From an uncultured Desulfosarcina sp. (GTDB lineage Bacteria; Desulfobacterota; Desulfobacteria; Desulfobacterales; Desulfosarcinaceae): a stretch of 64,000 nucleotides of DNA. The stretch spans positions 1,674,001-1,738,000 of the forward strand of contig NZ_OY764190.1 of assembly GCF_963668215.1 (NCBI RefSeq). The letters run 5' to 3'. The notes under the pieces were generated by a model. It was not told the DNA's origin. It saw nothing but the letters and a program-made list of their open reading frames with translations, and did no database searches. Every line of letters starts with the position of its first letter. Within the stretch, counting starts at the first letter, position 1. The position numbers and the translations under genes are program-made. Positions 18,055-27,370 of the stretch are shown here, in pieces.

Positions 18055-18744
18055 ATGGCCAAGATACTGATCGTGGAGGATGAACCGGCCATCGCCGATA
18101 CCATCCAATATGCCCTGGAGACCGAAGGCTTTACGCCGCTGACGGCCCCTACGGGGCAGGAGGCACTGGAACAGATGGCGGCACATGCCGTCGATCTGGT
18201 AATTTTGGACATCGGCCTGCCGGACATCAACGGCTTCGAGTTGTGCAAACGGATCCGCCACCACAGCGCCCTGCCGATCATTTTTCTCACGGCCCGCAAC
18301 GAGGAGGTGGACCGGGTGGTGGGGCTGGAGATCGGCGGGGACGACTACGTGGTCAAACCGTTCAGCCCGCGGGAACTCACCGCCCGGGTCAAGGCGGTCC
18401 TGCGCCGTACCCGCTCGGACGCCCCTGCCGCCTCGCCGGCACAGACGGTCTGGGCCGTGGACGACGCCAGGCGCCGCATCCACTACTTCGGCTGCCGGCT
18501 GGAACTCTCGCGAACCGAATTCGACCTGCTGCGAATCCTGATCCGTCGGCCGGGCCGGGTGTTTACCCGCGAGCAGCTCATGGCCGCCGTGTGGGACGAA
18601 CCCGAAGCCAGTATGGACCGTACGGTGGATGCGCACGTCAAGAACCTGCGCGCCAAGCTCAAAGGCATCAAAGCGGATCTCGATCCGATCGTCACCCACC
18701 GCGGCACCGGCTACGCCCTGAAGGAAAATATCACCCCGTCATGA
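18055..18744 (+). CDS. creB: CreB-like OmpR-family response regulator
   Basis: Transcription factor, 229 aa. The receiver domain (1-120) has VEDEP, the phospho-acceptor in LVILDIGLPD near residue 51, and KPFSPREL. The C-terminal winged helix (135-225) ends with THRGTGYAL, typical of the OmpR/PhoB class. It starts directly after the exosortase stop and overlaps the kinase gene by four bases (ATGA). The partner kinase is clearly CreC-like, and CreB tags lie ahead of the VIT/VWA gene, so the protein probably controls its own operon. Confidence 0.9.
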   Translation: MAKILIVEDEPAIADTIQYALETEGFTPLTAPTGQEALEQMAAHAVDLVILDIGLPDINGFELCKRIRHHSALPIIFLTARNEEVDRVVGLEIGGDDYVVKPFSPRELTARVKAVLRRTRSDAPAASPAQTVWAVDDARRRIHYFGCRLELSRTEFDLLRILIRRPGRVFTREQLMAAVWDEPEASMDRTVDAHVKNLRAKLKGIKADLDPIVTHRGTGYALKENITPS

Positions 18745-20177
18745 AACTCGGACTGCGCATTTTCGGCTGCTACCTGGTCATTTTCTGCATCTGTTTCGCC
18801 GTCCCGGTGGGTTGGATGCTGGACACGCTGCGCACCCGCTACCTGGAAGGGGTGGAGGACCCCCTGGTGGACCAGGCCCATATCCTGGCCGGCGTGGTGG
18901 GCCGCATGATGGCCGACGGCCGTTTCGATGCGGCCCGCTTTTATGAGACCTTCGATGCCGTCTACAACCGGCCCCTGGACGTGCGCATCTATCATCTCGC
19001 CAAAACCGTCGTGGACCCGGTGGTCTACATCACCGATGCCGCAGGAAGGGTGCTCTTTCATTCCCGTGATCCCGGCCAGGTCGGCGCCGACTACCGCCGC
19101 TGGCGGGACGTCAGCCTGACCCTCGACGGGGCTTACGGAGCGCGCACCACGTTGGCCGACCCGCACGATCCGACATCCTCGATGCTTATCGTGGCCGCGC
19201 CGATCATGGTCGACGGCACGCTTGCCGGCGTACTGAGCGTGGGCAAGCCGACCACAAACATCAACAGCTTCCTGGAGCATGCCAAACCGCGGATGATCCA
19301 GGTGGCTGCGTTTGCCGTTGTCATGGCCGTGGCCTTAGGCTACCTGGTCGCCCTTTGGATCACGCGGCCCATCAAACGCATGACCGAATACGCCCACACC
19401 GTGTCCGACGGCCGTCCCGCCGTTTTCCCGCGGCTGGACCGCACCGAAATCGGCATCATGGGCCGGGCCTTGCAGAAGATGCAGGCAACCCTGGAGGGCA
19501 AGGCCTACGTGGAGCACTACGTGCAGCAGTTGACCCACGAACTGAAGAGCCCGCTCTCCGCCATCCGCGCCTCGGCCGAACTTTTGGAGGAGGAGGTTCC
19601 CCCCGAACGGCGGCGGCGTTTTCTGACCCATATCCACACCGAAGCGGGCCGGATCAGCGACATCGTCGAGCGCATGCTCACCCTGTCCGCGCTGGAGAAC
19701 CAGCCGCAGCTCGACCGGCGCGAAAAGGTCGATCTCTCCAGTCTGGTGTGCGACGTGATCGAGAGCAAACAGCCCATGATCATGGCCCGGAATATCTCCG
19801 TATCGGTCGATATCGACGAAACGACGCGGGTCGTCGGCGACGCCTTCTGGCTGCGCCAGGCCGTGTCCAACCTGGTCCAGAACGCCATCGACTTCAGCCG
19901 GCCCGGAGGAGAAATCGTCATTCGTTCGGCATCCGGCGACCATGCCGTGCAGCTTTGCATCGACGACAGCGGCACGACCATCCCTGCCTACGCCCTGGAG
20001 AAGATCTTCGACAAGTTCTATTCTTTGAAGCGCCCCGACAGCGGCCGCAAAAGCACCGGGCTGGGACTCAATCTGGTCCGGCAGGTGGCGGCCCTGCACG
20101 GCGGCGAGATTGCCTTGCAAAACCGCTCGTCCGTTGGTGTTCGTGCCGTGCTGACGCTGCCGACAAAGCGCCGTTGA
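18741..20177 (+). CDS. creC: CreC-like sensor histidine kinase
   Basis: Membrane sensor kinase, 478 aa from the ATG overlapping creB. Two transmembrane segments (about 7-27 and 185-205) flank a periplasmic domain with the CreC hallmarks VYITDAAGRVLFHS, SLTLDGAYGARTT and GVLSVGKP. HAMP, then the H-box QLTHELKSPLSAIR, the N-box VSNLVQNAIDFS and G-boxes (GRKSTGLGLNLV) follow. Similarity to enterobacterial CreC runs over the whole length by eye, which is stronger than usual for a kinase. Its stop overlaps the start of the YdjM-like gene. Confidence 0.92.
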   Translation: MKLGLRIFGCYLVIFCICFAVPVGWMLDTLRTRYLEGVEDPLVDQAHILAGVVGRMMADGRFDAARFYETFDAVYNRPLDVRIYHLAKTVVDPVVYITDAAGRVLFHSRDPGQVGADYRRWRDVSLTLDGAYGARTTLADPHDPTSSMLIVAAPIMVDGTLAGVLSVGKPTTNINSFLEHAKPRMIQVAAFAVVMAVALGYLVALWITRPIKRMTEYAHTVSDGRPAVFPRLDRTEIGIMGRALQKMQATLEGKAYVEHYVQQLTHELKSPLSAIRASAELLEEEVPPERRRRFLTHIHTEAGRISDIVERMLTLSALENQPQLDRREKVDLSSLVCDVIESKQPMIMARNISVSVDIDETTRVVGDAFWLRQAVSNLVQNAIDFSRPGGEIVIRSASGDHAVQLCIDDSGTTIPAYALEKIFDKFYSLKRPDSGRKSTGLGLNLVRQVAALHGGEIALQNRSSVGVRAVLTLPTKRR

Positions 20178-20557
20178 TGGATATCCTGACCCATTGTCTG
20201 TCCGGTGCGATGGCCGCTACCGCAATGGCACCGTTTTGCGGCAAACCGACGTATCGAACGCTGCTGGTGATCGGGAGCGGCACGGTGGGTGCGGTGATGC
20301 CGGACATCGACGTGATCACGCGCTGGCCCGGGTTCGACGCCACCATCGGGCGCTGGTTCGACCTGTCGCGATCGGGTCGAGCGATCTACCATGCCAATCT
20401 CTGGTATTCTCACCACAATTTTTGCCACTCGCTGGCCGCCGGGGTGCTGTTTACCCTGATGCTGGCAATGGTCTTTTTACTTTTCAAAAAAGGAGAGTCG
20501 CTCTTTGGCCGTTCAAAGGAAAATTATAGGCGATCCGCTTTATCGGATTATGGTTAA
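20177..20557 (+). CDS. YdjM-like membrane-bound metal-dependent hydrolase, short
   Basis: 126 aa, starting within the creC stop (TGATG). It has the family N-terminus MDILTHCLSGA, the acidic motif MPDIDVI near 48 and a His-rich segment SHHNFCHSLAAG near 80, followed by one hydrophobic segment. Relatives are usually longer, with several membrane segments after this point, so the C-terminal part seems missing. I could not find its continuation in another frame. It may be a decayed or truncated last gene of the operon. Confidence 0.65.
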   Translation: MDILTHCLSGAMAATAMAPFCGKPTYRTLLVIGSGTVGAVMPDIDVITRWPGFDATIGRWFDLSRSGRAIYHANLWYSHHNFCHSLAAGVLFTLMLAMVFLLFKKGESLFGRSKENYRRSALSDYG

Positions 20558-20596
20558 AATGGACCACAGCCTGCCGTTTCCATTTTAATAATTTTT
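20554..20596 (+). terminator. probable terminator after the exosortase/creBC operon
   Basis: Arms TTAAAATGGA (20554-20563) and TCCATTTTAA (20579-20588), then TAATTTTT. The stem is AT-rich and overlaps the stop codon. Confidence 0.5.
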
Positions 20597-20675
20597 ATGG
20601 CATATACTTTTTTTCACAGATGCAATGGTTAAATGATTGCAGATTTGGTAAACCGCTCTTAAATAGGGGAAACGC

Positions 20676-21914
20676 GTGCCCCTTCAAAAAAAATCCATCT
20701 GGCGAAAAATCGGATTCGGAATCGGGATTTTCCTTTTGATTCTGCTGGGAATCGGCCAGTTCTACAAAAAAGACCTGCTGCGCCTGAGGTTCGTGCTGAC
20801 CCTGTTCGAACCGCCCACCATTGTGGAAAATTTCCGGAGCATGACCCGCTTTTTCGATACCCGCAAGGTGCAGCGCAGCGGCCCGCTTTACCGGATTCCC
20901 TACGAAAGCAAAAAGCTGCCCGCCTCCTATCCTTATAAGGGAGGCCAACATGATCTGGCCGCCTGGATCGAGAGGACCGGCACCACCGGCATCGTCATTA
21001 TCCACGACGGCAAGATCGCCTTCGAACGCTACTACCGGGGGAACAATGCCAAAACCCTCTGGATATCCTGGTCGGTCTGCAAATCCATGGTTTCGGCCCT
21101 GGTGGGGTTTGCCATCCAGGAAGGACTGATCGACAGCCTTGCCGACCCGGTGACGGCCTATGTCCCCCTGTTGAAGACCACCGGCTACAACGGGGTGCGA
21201 ATCAAGGATGTCCTCCAGATGTCTTCCGGGATTGCGTTCAACGAAGATTATGCCGATTTCCACTCGGACATCAACCGCATGGGGCGCACCTTCGCCCTGG
21301 GCACGGCCATGGACGACTTCGTTGCTTCGCTGGAAAACCAGCGGCCGCCGGGCACCTTCCATCACTACGTGAGCATGGACACCCAGGTGCTGGGCATGGT
21401 GCTGCGGGAAGCCACCGGCCAGAGCCTGTCCCAGTACATGGAAAAATGCCTCTGGTCGCGACTGGGGACCGAAGCCGATGCCTTCTGGATTATCGACGGC
21501 AATGGAATGGAGCTGGCCTTCGGCGGTTTCAATGCCATTTTGCGGGACTACGCCCGGTTCGGGCTTCTGTTTCTCAATGAGGGCAAAAATTTCAGGGATC
21601 AGCAACTCCTTCCGGTTCAATGGATCAAAAAATCCGTGACGCCCGACCAACCCCACCTCATGCCCGGGGCCGGCAACCCGGCTTCGTCGACCCCCCTCGG
21701 ATACGGGTATCAATGGTGGCTTCCCCGGACGCCCGACGGGGATTACTGCGCCATCGGCATCTATGGCCAGTTTATCTATGTCCACCCGAAATACCGGGTG
21801 GTGATCGCCAAAACCTCGGCCTACGCGGATTACAACCGGTCCGGGGATGAAATGGAATTCGAATCCCTGGCGGTCTTCCGGTCCATCGCCGAGCAGATGG
21901 ACCGGACCCACTGA
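20676..21914 (+). CDS. beta-lactamase-family serine hydrolase
   Basis: Penicillin-binding-protein/class C beta-lactamase-fold hydrolase, 412 aa, GTG start with AGGGG upstream. An N-terminal hydrophobic segment (about 12-32) anchors it to the membrane or serves as an uncleaved signal. The SxxK nucleophile motif is SVCKSM near 130. The expected YxN position reads YVS near 227, and a GIYGQF segment near 364 stands where the KTG motif would be. These features fit esterase/peptidase-like relatives better than true antibiotic-resistance enzymes. The substrate is unknown. Confidence 0.85.
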   Translation: MPLQKKSIWRKIGFGIGIFLLILLGIGQFYKKDLLRLRFVLTLFEPPTIVENFRSMTRFFDTRKVQRSGPLYRIPYESKKLPASYPYKGGQHDLAAWIERTGTTGIVIIHDGKIAFERYYRGNNAKTLWISWSVCKSMVSALVGFAIQEGLIDSLADPVTAYVPLLKTTGYNGVRIKDVLQMSSGIAFNEDYADFHSDINRMGRTFALGTAMDDFVASLENQRPPGTFHHYVSMDTQVLGMVLREATGQSLSQYMEKCLWSRLGTEADAFWIIDGNGMELAFGGFNAILRDYARFGLLFLNEGKNFRDQQLLPVQWIKKSVTPDQPHLMPGAGNPASSTPLGYGYQWWLPRTPDGDYCAIGIYGQFIYVHPKYRVVIAKTSAYADYNRSGDEMEFESLAVFRSIAEQMDRTH

Positions 21915-22140
21915 CGGGTTCCTGCCAACTTGACCTCCTGTCACCTGCGGGTTTCAGCATCGTCTCCAGCGATGTTACACGTCGCTCCGATCAGCGGGGA
22001 AGGTCAGACTTTTCTAATTTCTAATCATTCGTTTTCATAGGAAAATTCGAAATTATTCGATTTTTGCAAATCCAGGCACGCCTGTTGCGTTAACCACGGA
22101 CAAGAAGCAAATCAGGGACGCTAACCGGAGGGAGGACAAT

Positions 22141-22905
22141 ATGGATCTTGGTTTTTTAGGTGAAATTCATTTCAATATGCAGTTTTTTTCGGCGTTGGTC
22201 AGCATCGTCATCATCGACCTCGTACTGGCCGGGGATAATGCCGTGGTCATTGCCATGGCCGTCAAGAAGCTCACCGGCCGCCAGCGTACCCTTGGAATCG
22301 CAGCCGGTGCCGGCGGAGCGGTTCTCGTCCGGGTGGTCTGCACGTTTTTCGTCGCCAAACTGCTCATGATTTCCTTCATCAAACTGATCGGCGGGGCCGT
22401 CATTTTGTGGATCGCCGTCAAGCTGCTGGTGGAGGGGGCCGAAGACGAGAACGTCCGGGAGGCGGGCAACATCTGGCAGGCCGTATGGATCATCGTTGTG
22501 GCGGACATGAGCATGGGAATCGACAACATGCTGGCCGTGGGCGGCGCCTCCCATGGCAACTTTTTTCTGCTCATCTTCGGTCTGGCGCTGAGCATCCCCT
22601 TCGTGGTCTTCATGAGTTCGCTGCTGGCCAAGCTGATGGACCGTTATCCGATCATCCTGTATATCGGCTCCGGTATCCTGGGCAAGGTCGGCGGCGAAAT
22701 GATGATCACCGATCCGGTAGTCCACAACTGGCTGCATCCGACCAAGGCCGTGGAATATGCCGTAATGGCTTTCTTCACCGTCGGCGTCATCGCTTTGGGC
22801 CGCTGGCTGCTGGTTCGGCGGAAGCAATCCGTCGAGGCAATGGAGCCGGCAATGGACATGGCCAATGTCCAGCCCGTTTCCATCTCCGGAGAGCAGCAAG
22901 GATAG
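22141..22905 (+). CDS. TerC-family integral membrane protein
   Basis: 254 aa, about seven membrane segments. The family motif with acidic residues inside the membrane is present twice: IIDLVLAGDNAVV near residue 22 and VADMSMGIDNMLAV near 120. TerC/Alx/YkoY relatives have roles in metal-ion (notably Mn2+) efflux during secretion of metalloproteins, and YjbE is close in length. GGAGG precedes the start and a terminator follows, so the gene is probably monocistronic. Confidence 0.92.
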   Translation: MDLGFLGEIHFNMQFFSALVSIVIIDLVLAGDNAVVIAMAVKKLTGRQRTLGIAAGAGGAVLVRVVCTFFVAKLLMISFIKLIGGAVILWIAVKLLVEGAEDENVREAGNIWQAVWIIVVADMSMGIDNMLAVGGASHGNFFLLIFGLALSIPFVVFMSSLLAKLMDRYPIILYIGSGILGKVGGEMMITDPVVHNWLHPTKAVEYAVMAFFTVGVIALGRWLLVRRKQSVEAMEPAMDMANVQPVSISGEQQG

Positions 22906-22966
22906 TTCTTTCTCCGCTTTCCCTGGATGCGGATCATTGTCTATCGACTCCGCGATCCTCCCCGCA

Positions 22967-23016
22967 GAACCCGCCCATCCGGTTGCCCCCCGGGTGGACG
23001 GGTTCACTCTTTTTTT
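22967..23016 (+). terminator. terminator of the TerC gene
   Basis: Arms GAACCCG (22967-22973) and CGGGTTC (22999-23005) with further pairing of CCA/TGG and CCGG/CCGG inside, then TTTTTTT ending at 23016. The remaining 350 bp up to the TauE gene show only AT-rich sequence and no gene that I recognise. Confidence 0.8.
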
Positions 23017-23369
23017 GTTTCGCATATCTCTCCCCCCCCGCATCCGGTACTTCCTGACGGGATATCATAATTCTCATGTCTTCCCGAAAAGGACAACTCC
23101 CATCCACATTGTCCACTGGCAGTATTCAGAGAAGAAGAAGCGTCGAGCAGCCATTTTCGGCAACCATAATATATATAATAAAATCATGTTGTTGAAATAT
23201 TTTTTCTCCCTGGCGTGCTTGGCATGGCGATTGTAACAGATCGAGGCAAGGAAACGTAGAAATTGGATGATCCGCGAAACACTTCAACAAAGGAGAAGAA
23301 AAAATCAGGTCTCGAAAATCGTATCGCCAGATCGATGTATCAATCTTCATGCGCATAAAGGAGGGATAG

Positions 23370-24416
23370 ATGAGCAATACAAGCAATGAAAAATTAGCCG
23401 GATGGGAGGTCGCAAGAGACCTCGAAGGCAAGAAAAAAACCATTTTAGAGCGTCTGATTCCCGAGTGGAACCACGTCAAGGCTGCTGGTAGCGGGGTCGC
23501 CGTCTTTGCCGTGCTTTTCTTCGTGGGCATCTGGCTGGCGGGCAACCCCTTCGAGGCCACGGTCCGCATGCCGTCCAAGTATGTCGTGGAACATGGACTG
23601 ATGGGCAACGATTGGACCATCGTCTGGTCGGTCGTGTTGATTGCGGCCTTCTTCGAGTTCATGGATGCCTCGGCGGGCATGGGCTTCGGCACGGCCCTGA
23701 CCCCGCTGCTGCTCATGGTGGGCTTCGACCCCAAACAGATCGTACCCGTGGTCATGATCCAGCAGGGCGCGGCCGGTTTGGTGGGGGCATTCCTGCACCG
23801 GGAATTCGAGAACGTGGAATGGAAGTTCTCGCCCATGAGTGAAACGGTCAAGCTCTGGCTTATCATTGCCGGCACAGGCGTACTCTTCAATGTCGTTGCC
23901 ATCGTCGGCGTCTATAAGATCTTCAACATCGCCAAAGTGTGGATCAAACTTTACGTGGCCGTACTGCTGCTGCTCATGGGCGCGGTCTCCCTTTTCCAGT
24001 CGAGAAAGGAGCGGCCCTACAGGCCTAAAAAGATGGTGCTTTGGGCGGCCCTGGCCGGATTCAACAAGGGTGTCGGCGGCGGCGGCTACGGACCGGTGGT
24101 CACCATCGGCGGTCTGCTGGCCGGTGTGCCGGTCAAGAGCATGCTCGCGGTGACGGCCATCAGCGAAGGTACGGTAAGCACCCTGGCGGTCGTTACCTGG
24201 ATCTTCATGCTGGGCAGCGGCGTGACCATCGATTATGTTCTGCTGCCCAGCTTCATGATCGCCACCATGTTCTCGGCCGTAGCGGCTCCCTATATGACCC
24301 GCGTGTTCCCTGAAAAACTGTGGAAGATCGTGGTGCCGGCTTACTGCCTGTGTCTGACGGCCTACGCCTTCTATAAGGTGATTCCGGATGTAATGAGGAA
24401 GTTGGCAGGCGGTTGA
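23370..24416 (+). CDS. TauE/SafE-family sulfite/anion exporter
   Basis: 348 aa integral membrane protein with about eight hydrophobic segments after a charged N-terminal 40 residues. Two family repeats are visible: FMDASAGMGFGTALTPLLLM near 97 and GFNKGVGGGGYGPVVTIGGL near 233, both with the Gly-rich signature. TauE/SafE proteins export sulfite, sulfoacetate or similar anions; in a sulfate reducer sulfite or another sulfur anion is plausible but not shown. AAGGAGG precedes the ATG. It is followed, past a hairpin, by a small membrane-protein gene. Confidence 0.88.
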   Translation: MSNTSNEKLAGWEVARDLEGKKKTILERLIPEWNHVKAAGSGVAVFAVLFFVGIWLAGNPFEATVRMPSKYVVEHGLMGNDWTIVWSVVLIAAFFEFMDASAGMGFGTALTPLLLMVGFDPKQIVPVVMIQQGAAGLVGAFLHREFENVEWKFSPMSETVKLWLIIAGTGVLFNVVAIVGVYKIFNIAKVWIKLYVAVLLLLMGAVSLFQSRKERPYRPKKMVLWAALAGFNKGVGGGGYGPVVTIGGLLAGVPVKSMLAVTAISEGTVSTLAVVTWIFMLGSGVTIDYVLLPSFMIATMFSAVAAPYMTRVFPEKLWKIVVPAYCLCLTAYAFYKVIPDVMRKLAGG

Positions 24417-24427
24417 TGTTCCAATCA

Positions 24428-24461
24428 CGCCCCCGGCCCATGATCGGCCGGGGGCGATTTT
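24428..24461 (+). terminator. terminator or attenuator after the TauE gene
   Basis: Perfect 11-bp stem, CGCCCCCGGCC (24428-24438) with GGCCGGGGGCG (24446-24456), then ATTTT. It sits in the 79-bp gap before the next same-strand gene, so it may reduce rather than end transcription. Confidence 0.75.
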
Positions 24462-24495
24462 CCACCATGAACGGATCAAAAAGAGAGGGTAAGAG

Positions 24496-25032
24496 ATGAA
24501 CGAGCAGCATGCGAATCCATCGGTTTATATCGGCGGCGGTCAACCCGGGAGAGGATTGGTGCGCAGTCGTCTGCACAATTTCGGTTTAACCATGGTGGTC
24601 ATGGGCGCCAGTTTCATCCTGTATTATCTCGGCCTTTTCGGAACGGTGGACGGGCCGCTGACACCGTCGAACATGGGCGCCGCATTGTCCGGAATAGGCG
24701 TGACGCAACACCATGTGATCCTGATGCTGCTTTCGTTTTTGATCTTCGCTCTCTCCTGGAACTGGATTTTCAATCTGACCAGTTTGCTGACTGGAACACG
24801 CCTGACCTGCAAAGCCCCCGCAAAAAGCACCGTTGACGACTGCTGCGGTGAGCCGGTCAAACGTATCCGGCGTACTTCCAAACGCTCGGGGAAAACCGTG
24901 GTGGAGTATGTCTGTTCCCATGGCCATCGGCGACCCGACGCCCATTTCCACCCGATTAAAAAGGGGGTGGTGAGCCACACCGTTTGGGTGGGTTGCCTGG
25001 CGTTTGCGCTCATCGCCCTCTTTTGCGCCTAA
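24496..25032 (+). CDS. unrecognised small membrane protein
   Basis: 178 aa; I do not recognise the family. Hydrophobic segments lie at about 30-48, 72-95 and 158-177. Between the second and third is a Lys/Arg- and Cys-containing cytoplasmic-type loop (TCKAP, DDCCGEP, VCSHGHRRPDAHFH) that could bind a metal. AGAGGG precedes the start. Its position directly after a TauE/SafE gene suggests a shared function, but nothing in the sequence proves it. Confidence 0.7.
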   Translation: MNEQHANPSVYIGGGQPGRGLVRSRLHNFGLTMVVMGASFILYYLGLFGTVDGPLTPSNMGAALSGIGVTQHHVILMLLSFLIFALSWNWIFNLTSLLTGTRLTCKAPAKSTVDDCCGEPVKRIRRTSKRSGKTVVEYVCSHGHRRPDAHFHPIKKGVVSHTVWVGCLAFALIALFCA

Positions 25033-25064
25033 GTACACCTGTTCGTAAATTTAGGTGTACTTAG
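25029..25064. repeat. 12-bp perfect inverted repeat at the stop codon
   Basis: CTAAGTACACCT (25029-25040, containing the stop codon TAA) and AGGTGTACTTAG (25053-25064), loop of 12 nt, no T-run. It may act as a 3' mRNA structure or a weak terminator. Confidence 0.6.
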
Positions 25065-25231
25065 CGCCCGTGGTTCGGTGCAATCATCGCAATTGACAGT
25101 CGGTAAAAATTTTTGACAGCCCACCGAACGGGGGGCAACGACCCACAGCGTTTGATAATCCCGTTTTTATAGGTTCTTATCGTCGCTGCGGTCGATTTTT
25201 TCATGGCACATGAATTGCTCTATGCGTAGCC

Positions 25232-27370
25232 ATGGAAAATGATTCGTTGATTAAACGGCAGAAAATACGCATCCGGGCCATTGCCGTCGTTGCCGCCCTG
25301 ATCCTCATAGCGGCCGCCGGCGTTCATTTTTTGTTCGGTCGGCGGATGATCGCGCTGGTAAGCGACCAGTTCAATCAGGAGCAGCTCACCGTTGCCCGGA
25401 GCATCCAGAAGTTGGTGGAAACGTCCCTCAACACCCTGGAAAAGGACCTGCTGAATCTTACCGGCAGCGCGGCCGCAGCCCAATTCGATCCGGTGGACCT
25501 GCTGGCGCGCCTGCGGCCCGAACTGGAAAAATTCTCCCGGCCCGGCGTCGAGGAAATCCGGCTGTGGGACCGCGAGACCCGAACCATGGCCGTCTTTTCC
25601 CATGGGAACCTGCTGGTGGATTCCGCACAAGCGTTTCCAGATGCCGATGCCCTGCCGCTTCCGGAATCCGGAGAGGTCCGGATTACGTATCCCCGGGCCT
25701 CCGGGTCGCGGGTTTACCTGTATCTGATCACCCCCTTCGGCTCCGCCGGCAGCCGATATCTGATGTTTCGACTGAACCTGGCCTGGTTTCTTTCGCCTCT
25801 GCTTACGGGAGTTCGATCCGGTATCAGCGGATATGCCTGGGTCATCGATGGAAGCGGATGTTTTCTCTACCATCCCTATACGGACTATATCGGTCACAAC
25901 GCCTTCGATATCCGCCGGGAGACCTATCCGGACCTGAGCTTCTTTCAAATCGATCGGATTCAGGAACAGGAGATGCTCCAGGGAAGGGAGGGGACCGGGA
26001 CCTATGAATCGGCCTGGCATCGGGGGCTGGCCGGAAAGATGTCCAAGCTGATCGCCTATTGCCCCATCCATATCTCCCAGGAACCGAAGCAGTTCTGGAG
26101 CGTCGCCGTGGTCGCACCGATTCACGAGATCGCCAGTGCCGTGGGCCAGGTCCATCGCTGGCAGTTGGTTCTCCAGGGAGTCACGATTCTGGTGGTCGGG
26201 GCCGCGGCTGCAGCCCTGTTGTTGTTCGAGATCCGCTTTTCCGGGCGGCTGGAGAAGGTGGTGGACGTGCGCACCCGGGCGCTGAAGCGCTCCGAGGAAC
26301 GCTATCGGCTGCTGATCGAGAGCGCGGAGGATTTCATTTTCACCCTCAACGAAGACGTCTGTTTGAAATCGGTGAACAGCTACACCGCCAATTTTTTCGG
26401 CAGCGATGCGGAACGGCTGATCGACCGCCCCCTGGCCGACCTGCTGGATGAAGACGTGGCCCAAAAAAACATCAAGGCGATAACACAGGTGTTCGCCACC
26501 GGGCGCAGCGTCCGCGAGGAGATCGAAATCCGCACCGTGGATCCGCCGGTATGGCTCAACGCCAACTACATGCCCTTGAAGAACGAAAGCGGCGAGATTC
26601 ATCTAGTTCTTTGCATCGCCCGGGACGTCACCGAAAACAAAACGCTCCAACGCCGCCTGGTAACGACGGAAAAGCTCGCGGCCCTGGGAACCCTGGCCGC
26701 CGGGGTGGCCCACGAAATCAACAACCCGCTGGGCGTCATCCTTGGCTTCTGCGACCTTCTGGTACGCAAGCAGGAGCCGGGCAGCCAGGTGTACGAGGAC
26801 CTGAAAATCATCGAGCGTCAGGGGCTGCACTGCAAACAGATCGTGGACAACCTGCTCAGTTTTGCCAGGGATCGCAAGGTATCGGAGAAAAGCGCCGACC
26901 TGAATCAGTGCCTGGAGGAAATTCTCGCCGTGGCCCGCCACAGCATCGAGCGCCGGGCCGTCACCGTTAAAACCGATATCGCCAGGCGGCTGCCCATGGT
27001 CAACGGGGACTGCCGGCAGCTGCAGCAGGTCTTTCTCAACCTGATGAACAATGCCGTGGATGCCATGCCGGAAGGCGGTGTTCTATCCATTTCGGCCGCT
27101 CTGGACAAGGGCTCCCGGCAGGTGGTCGTGAAAGTGGCGGACAATGGCTGCGGCATCCGCGAGGAGAGCATGGACCGGATCTACGAGCCTTTTTACACGA
27201 CCAAGCCCGAAGGCGAAGGCACGGGACTGGGACTGTTCGTTATCTACGGCATCGTCAACGGGTTCGGCGGATCCATTCACTGCGAAAGCCGGGTGGCTGA
27301 AAAGCCCGGCGATAAAAGTGGCACCACATTCATTGTGAAGCTGCCCCAACATCCAAAGGAGGCATCGTGA
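25232..27370 (+). CDS. Cache/PAS sensor histidine kinase
   Basis: Membrane sensor, 712 aa. Transmembrane segments at about 15-35 and 310-332 enclose a 270-residue periplasmic region of double-Cache type (GYAWVIDGSGCFLYHP near 205). A PAS domain follows (about 355-470), then a HisKA H-box GVAHEINNPLGVILG near 490 and HATPase boxes (LMNNAVDAMPEGG, DNGCGIREES, GEGTGLGLFV). All catalytic motifs look intact. Its stop overlaps the GTG start of the sigma-54 regulator, which is its likely partner. Confidence 0.92.
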   Translation: MENDSLIKRQKIRIRAIAVVAALILIAAAGVHFLFGRRMIALVSDQFNQEQLTVARSIQKLVETSLNTLEKDLLNLTGSAAAAQFDPVDLLARLRPELEKFSRPGVEEIRLWDRETRTMAVFSHGNLLVDSAQAFPDADALPLPESGEVRITYPRASGSRVYLYLITPFGSAGSRYLMFRLNLAWFLSPLLTGVRSGISGYAWVIDGSGCFLYHPYTDYIGHNAFDIRRETYPDLSFFQIDRIQEQEMLQGREGTGTYESAWHRGLAGKMSKLIAYCPIHISQEPKQFWSVAVVAPIHEIASAVGQVHRWQLVLQGVTILVVGAAAAALLLFEIRFSGRLEKVVDVRTRALKRSEERYRLLIESAEDFIFTLNEDVCLKSVNSYTANFFGSDAERLIDRPLADLLDEDVAQKNIKAITQVFATGRSVREEIEIRTVDPPVWLNANYMPLKNESGEIHLVLCIARDVTENKTLQRRLVTTEKLAALGTLAAGVAHEINNPLGVILGFCDLLVRKQEPGSQVYEDLKIIERQGLHCKQIVDNLLSFARDRKVSEKSADLNQCLEEILAVARHSIERRAVTVKTDIARRLPMVNGDCRQLQQVFLNLMNNAVDAMPEGGVLSISAALDKGSRQVVVKVADNGCGIREESMDRIYEPFYTTKPEGEGTGLGLFVIYGIVNGFGGSIHCESRVAEKPGDKSGTTFIVKLPQHPKEAS

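Noticed and set aside
20620..20632. TTCAC upstream of the serine hydrolase as a CreB tag
   Set aside because: Only one half-site is present; the second, six bases on, reads AATGG. The link from CreBC/BlrAB to beta-lactamases in Aeromonas made it worth checking, but it does not hold here.
23220..23236. Sigma-54 promoter (TGGCAT-N5-TTGT) before the TauE gene
   Set aside because: The -12 element lacks the required GC, and the distance to the gene is over 130 bp.
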